From NCBI RefSeq assembly GCF_932526225.1, contig NC_064040.1:3288181-3352180 (forward strand): a stretch of DNA of 64,000 bases, written 5' to 3'. How positions within the stretch are numbered: position 1 is the first letter of the stretch; each line of letters begins with the position of its first letter. Under the pieces are notes generated by a model. That model made no database searches and was not told where the DNA came from. It was given only the letters and a program-made list of their open reading frames with translations. A program made the translations under genes and the position numbers. Shown here piece by piece: positions 61,912 through 64,000 of this stretch. Origin of the DNA: Nematostella vectensis (lineage: Eukaryota; Cnidaria; Anthozoa; Actiniaria; Edwardsiidae).

Positions 61912-64000
61912 AGTGTGATGTGTTCCGTTGTGTGTCTGTGTTGTATTTTGTTCCATGCATACGGTCGTCAAGTGTGATGTGTTCCGTTGTTCCTCTGTGT
62001 TGTTCAATGTGTACGGTCGTCAAGTGTGATGCGTTCCGTTGTGTCTCTGTGTTGTTCTTTGCGTACGGTCGTCAAGTGTGATGTGTTCCGTTGTGTCTCT
62101 GTGTTGTTCTATGGGTACGGTCGTCAAGTGTGATGTGTTCCGTTGTTCTTCTGTGTTGTTCAACGTGTACGGTCGTCAAGTGTGATGTGTTCCGTTGTTC
62201 TTCTGTGTTGTTCAATTTGTACGGTCGTCAAGTGTGATGCTTTCCGTTGTGTCTCTGTGTTGTTCTATGCGTACGGTCGTCAAGTGTGATGTATTCCGTT
62301 GTGTCTCTGTGTTGTTCTATGCGTACGGTCGTCAAGTGTGATGTATTCCGTTGTGTCTTTGTGTTGTTCTATGCGTACGGTCGTCAAGTGTGATGTGTTC
62401 CGTTGTTCTTCTGTGTTGTTCAATGTGTACGGTCGTCAAGTGTGATGTGTTCCGTTGTTCTTCTGTGTTGTTCAACGTGTACGGTCGTCAAGTGTGATGT
62501 GTTCCGTTGTTCTTCTGTGTTGTTCAACGTGTACGGTCGTCAAGTGTGATGTGTTCCGTTGTTCCTCTGTGTTGTTCAATGTGTACGGTCGTCAAGTGTG
62601 ATGCGTTCCGTTGTGTCTCTGTGTTGTTCTATGCGTACGGTCGTCAAGTGTGATGTATTCCGTTGTGTCTCTGTGTTGTTCTATGCGTACGGTCGTCAAG
62701 TGTGATGTGTTCCGTTGTGTCTCTGTGTTGTTCTATGAGTACGGTCGTCAAGGGTAATGTGTTCCGTTGTGTCTCTGTGTTGTTATTTGCGTACGGTCGT
62801 CAAGTGTGATGAGTTCCGTTGTAACTCTGTGTTGTTATTTGCGTACGGTCGTCAAGTGTGATGTGTTCCGTTGTGTCTCTGTGTTGTTCTATGCGTACGG
62901 TCGTCAAGTGTGATGTGTTCCGTTGTTCCTCTGTGTTGTTCAATGTGTACGGTCGTCAAGTGTGATGCGTTCCGTTGTGTCTCTGTGTTGTTCTTTGCGT
63001 ACGGTCGTCAAGTGTGATGTGTTCCGTTGTGTCTCTGTGTTGTTCTATGCGTACGGTCGTCAAGTGTGATGCGTTCCGTTGTGTCTCTGTGTTGTTCTAT
63101 GCGTACGGTCGTCAAGTGTGATGTGTTCCGTTGTTCCTCTGTGTTGTTCAATGTGTACGGTCGTCAAGTGTGATGCGTTCCGTTGTGTCTCTGTGTTGTT
63201 CTTTGCGTACGGTCGTCAAGTGTGATGTGTTCCGTTGTGTCTCTGTGTTGTTTTATGGGTACGGTCGTCAAGTGTGATGTGTTCCGTTGTTCTGCTGTGT
63301 TGTTCAACGTGTACGGTCGTCAAGTGTGATGTGTTCCGTTGTTCTTCTGTGTTGTTCAATGTGTACGGTCGTCAAGTGTGATGCTTTCCGTTGTGTCTCT
63401 GTGTTGTGCAATGTGTACGGTCGTCAAGTGTGATGTGTTCCGTTGTTCTTCTGTGTTGTTCAATGTGTACGGTCGTCAAGTGTGATGCTTTTCGTTGTGT
63501 CTCTGTGTTGTTCAATGTGTACGGTCGTCAAGTGTGATGTGTTCCGTTGTTCTTCTGTGTTGTGCAATGTGTACGGTCGTCAAGTGTGATGCGTTCCGTT
63601 GTGTCTCTGTGTTGTTCTATGCGTACGGTCGTCAAGTGTGATGTAGTCCGTTGTGTCTCTGTGTTGTTCTATGCGTACGGTCGTCAAGTGTGATGTGTTC
63701 CGTTGTGTCTCTGTGTTGTTCTATGAGTACGGTCGTCAAGGGTAATGTGTTCCGTTGTGTCTCTGTGTTGTTATTTGCGTACGGTCGTCAAGTGTGATGA
63801 GTTCCGTTGTAACTCTGTGTTGTTATTTGCGTACGGTCGTCAAGTGTGATGTGTTCCGTTGTGTCTCTGTGTTGTTCTATGCGTACGGTCGTCAAGTGTG
63901 ATGTGTTCCGTTGTGTCTCTGTGTTGTTCTATGGGTACGGTCGTCAAGTGTGATGTGTTCCGTTGTTTCTTTTGTGTTGTTCTATGCGTACGGTCGTCAA
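61912..64000. repeat. 52-bp-monomer satellite (right block, runs off the window)
   Basis: The same monomers as the left block resume just after the LINE, starting with the TGTATTTTGTTCCATGCATA variant that is expected next in the 1543-bp block. Further right, the order of variants departs from the left block, with additional short duplications (for example TGCTTTCCGTTG units near 62237 and 63382). The array continues past the end of the window. Confidence 0.95.

Noticed and set aside
54801-64000. CRISPR-like array
   Set aside because: Repeats are contiguous 52-bp monomers without unique spacers, and the genome is eukaryotic.

Overview
This is a eukaryotic, invertebrate-animal window. The genes are split into many short exons with GT..AG introns, and there are non-LTR and DNA transposons, long minisatellites and no operons. 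The protein families (RRBP1/kinectin, C16orf89, BLOC1S2) are metazoan. Gene structure and repeat style fit an anthozoan cnidarian such as a sea anemone, but the species is an inference. Exons were assembled by eye from splice sites, matching intron phases and family resemblance; no transcript data were available.

Layout. (1) 466-20323, plus strand: a 28-exon gene for an ER membrane-anchored coiled-coil protein of the RRBP1/kinectin family, with two candidate alternative last exons. Its introns hold three TIR transposons and several minisatellites, including a 1.46-kb array of 27-bp units. (2) 21.1-22.6 kb: two minisatellites between convergent genes. (3) 22836-40382, minus strand: three tandem paralogues of the C16orf89 family. 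Each has five coding exons with identical intron phases. The middle and upstream copies end in a predicted transmembrane anchor; the downstream copy does not. The upstream copy carries a 2.7-kb minisatellite of 14- and 13-bp units in an intron. (4) 40909-44184, plus strand: BLOC1S2, a subunit of the lysosome-positioning and organelle-biogenesis complexes BORC and BLOC-1, divergent from C16orf89 copy C across about 0.5 kb. (5) 45412-50169, minus strand: a three-exon gene for a small secreted four-cysteine protein of no family I recognise. (6) 50.3-54.8 kb: no gene seen; repeats, including a cluster of perfect CRE palindromes. (7) 54.8-64.0 kb: a satellite of 52-bp monomers organised into a 1543-bp higher-order repeat. 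It is interrupted by a 3.4-kb defective CR1/L2-like LINE that has lost its endonuclease domain.

The genes do not form one pathway. RRBP1 acts at the rough ER, C16orf89-like proteins enter the secretory route, and BLOC1S2 works on lysosome-related organelles. Most of the longest open frames here are artefacts of tandem repeats. The strongest leads are the C16orf89 cluster with its anchored and unanchored forms, the four-cysteine secreted protein, the duplicated module and alternative ends of RRBP1, and the satellite/LINE locus with its built-in empty-site control.
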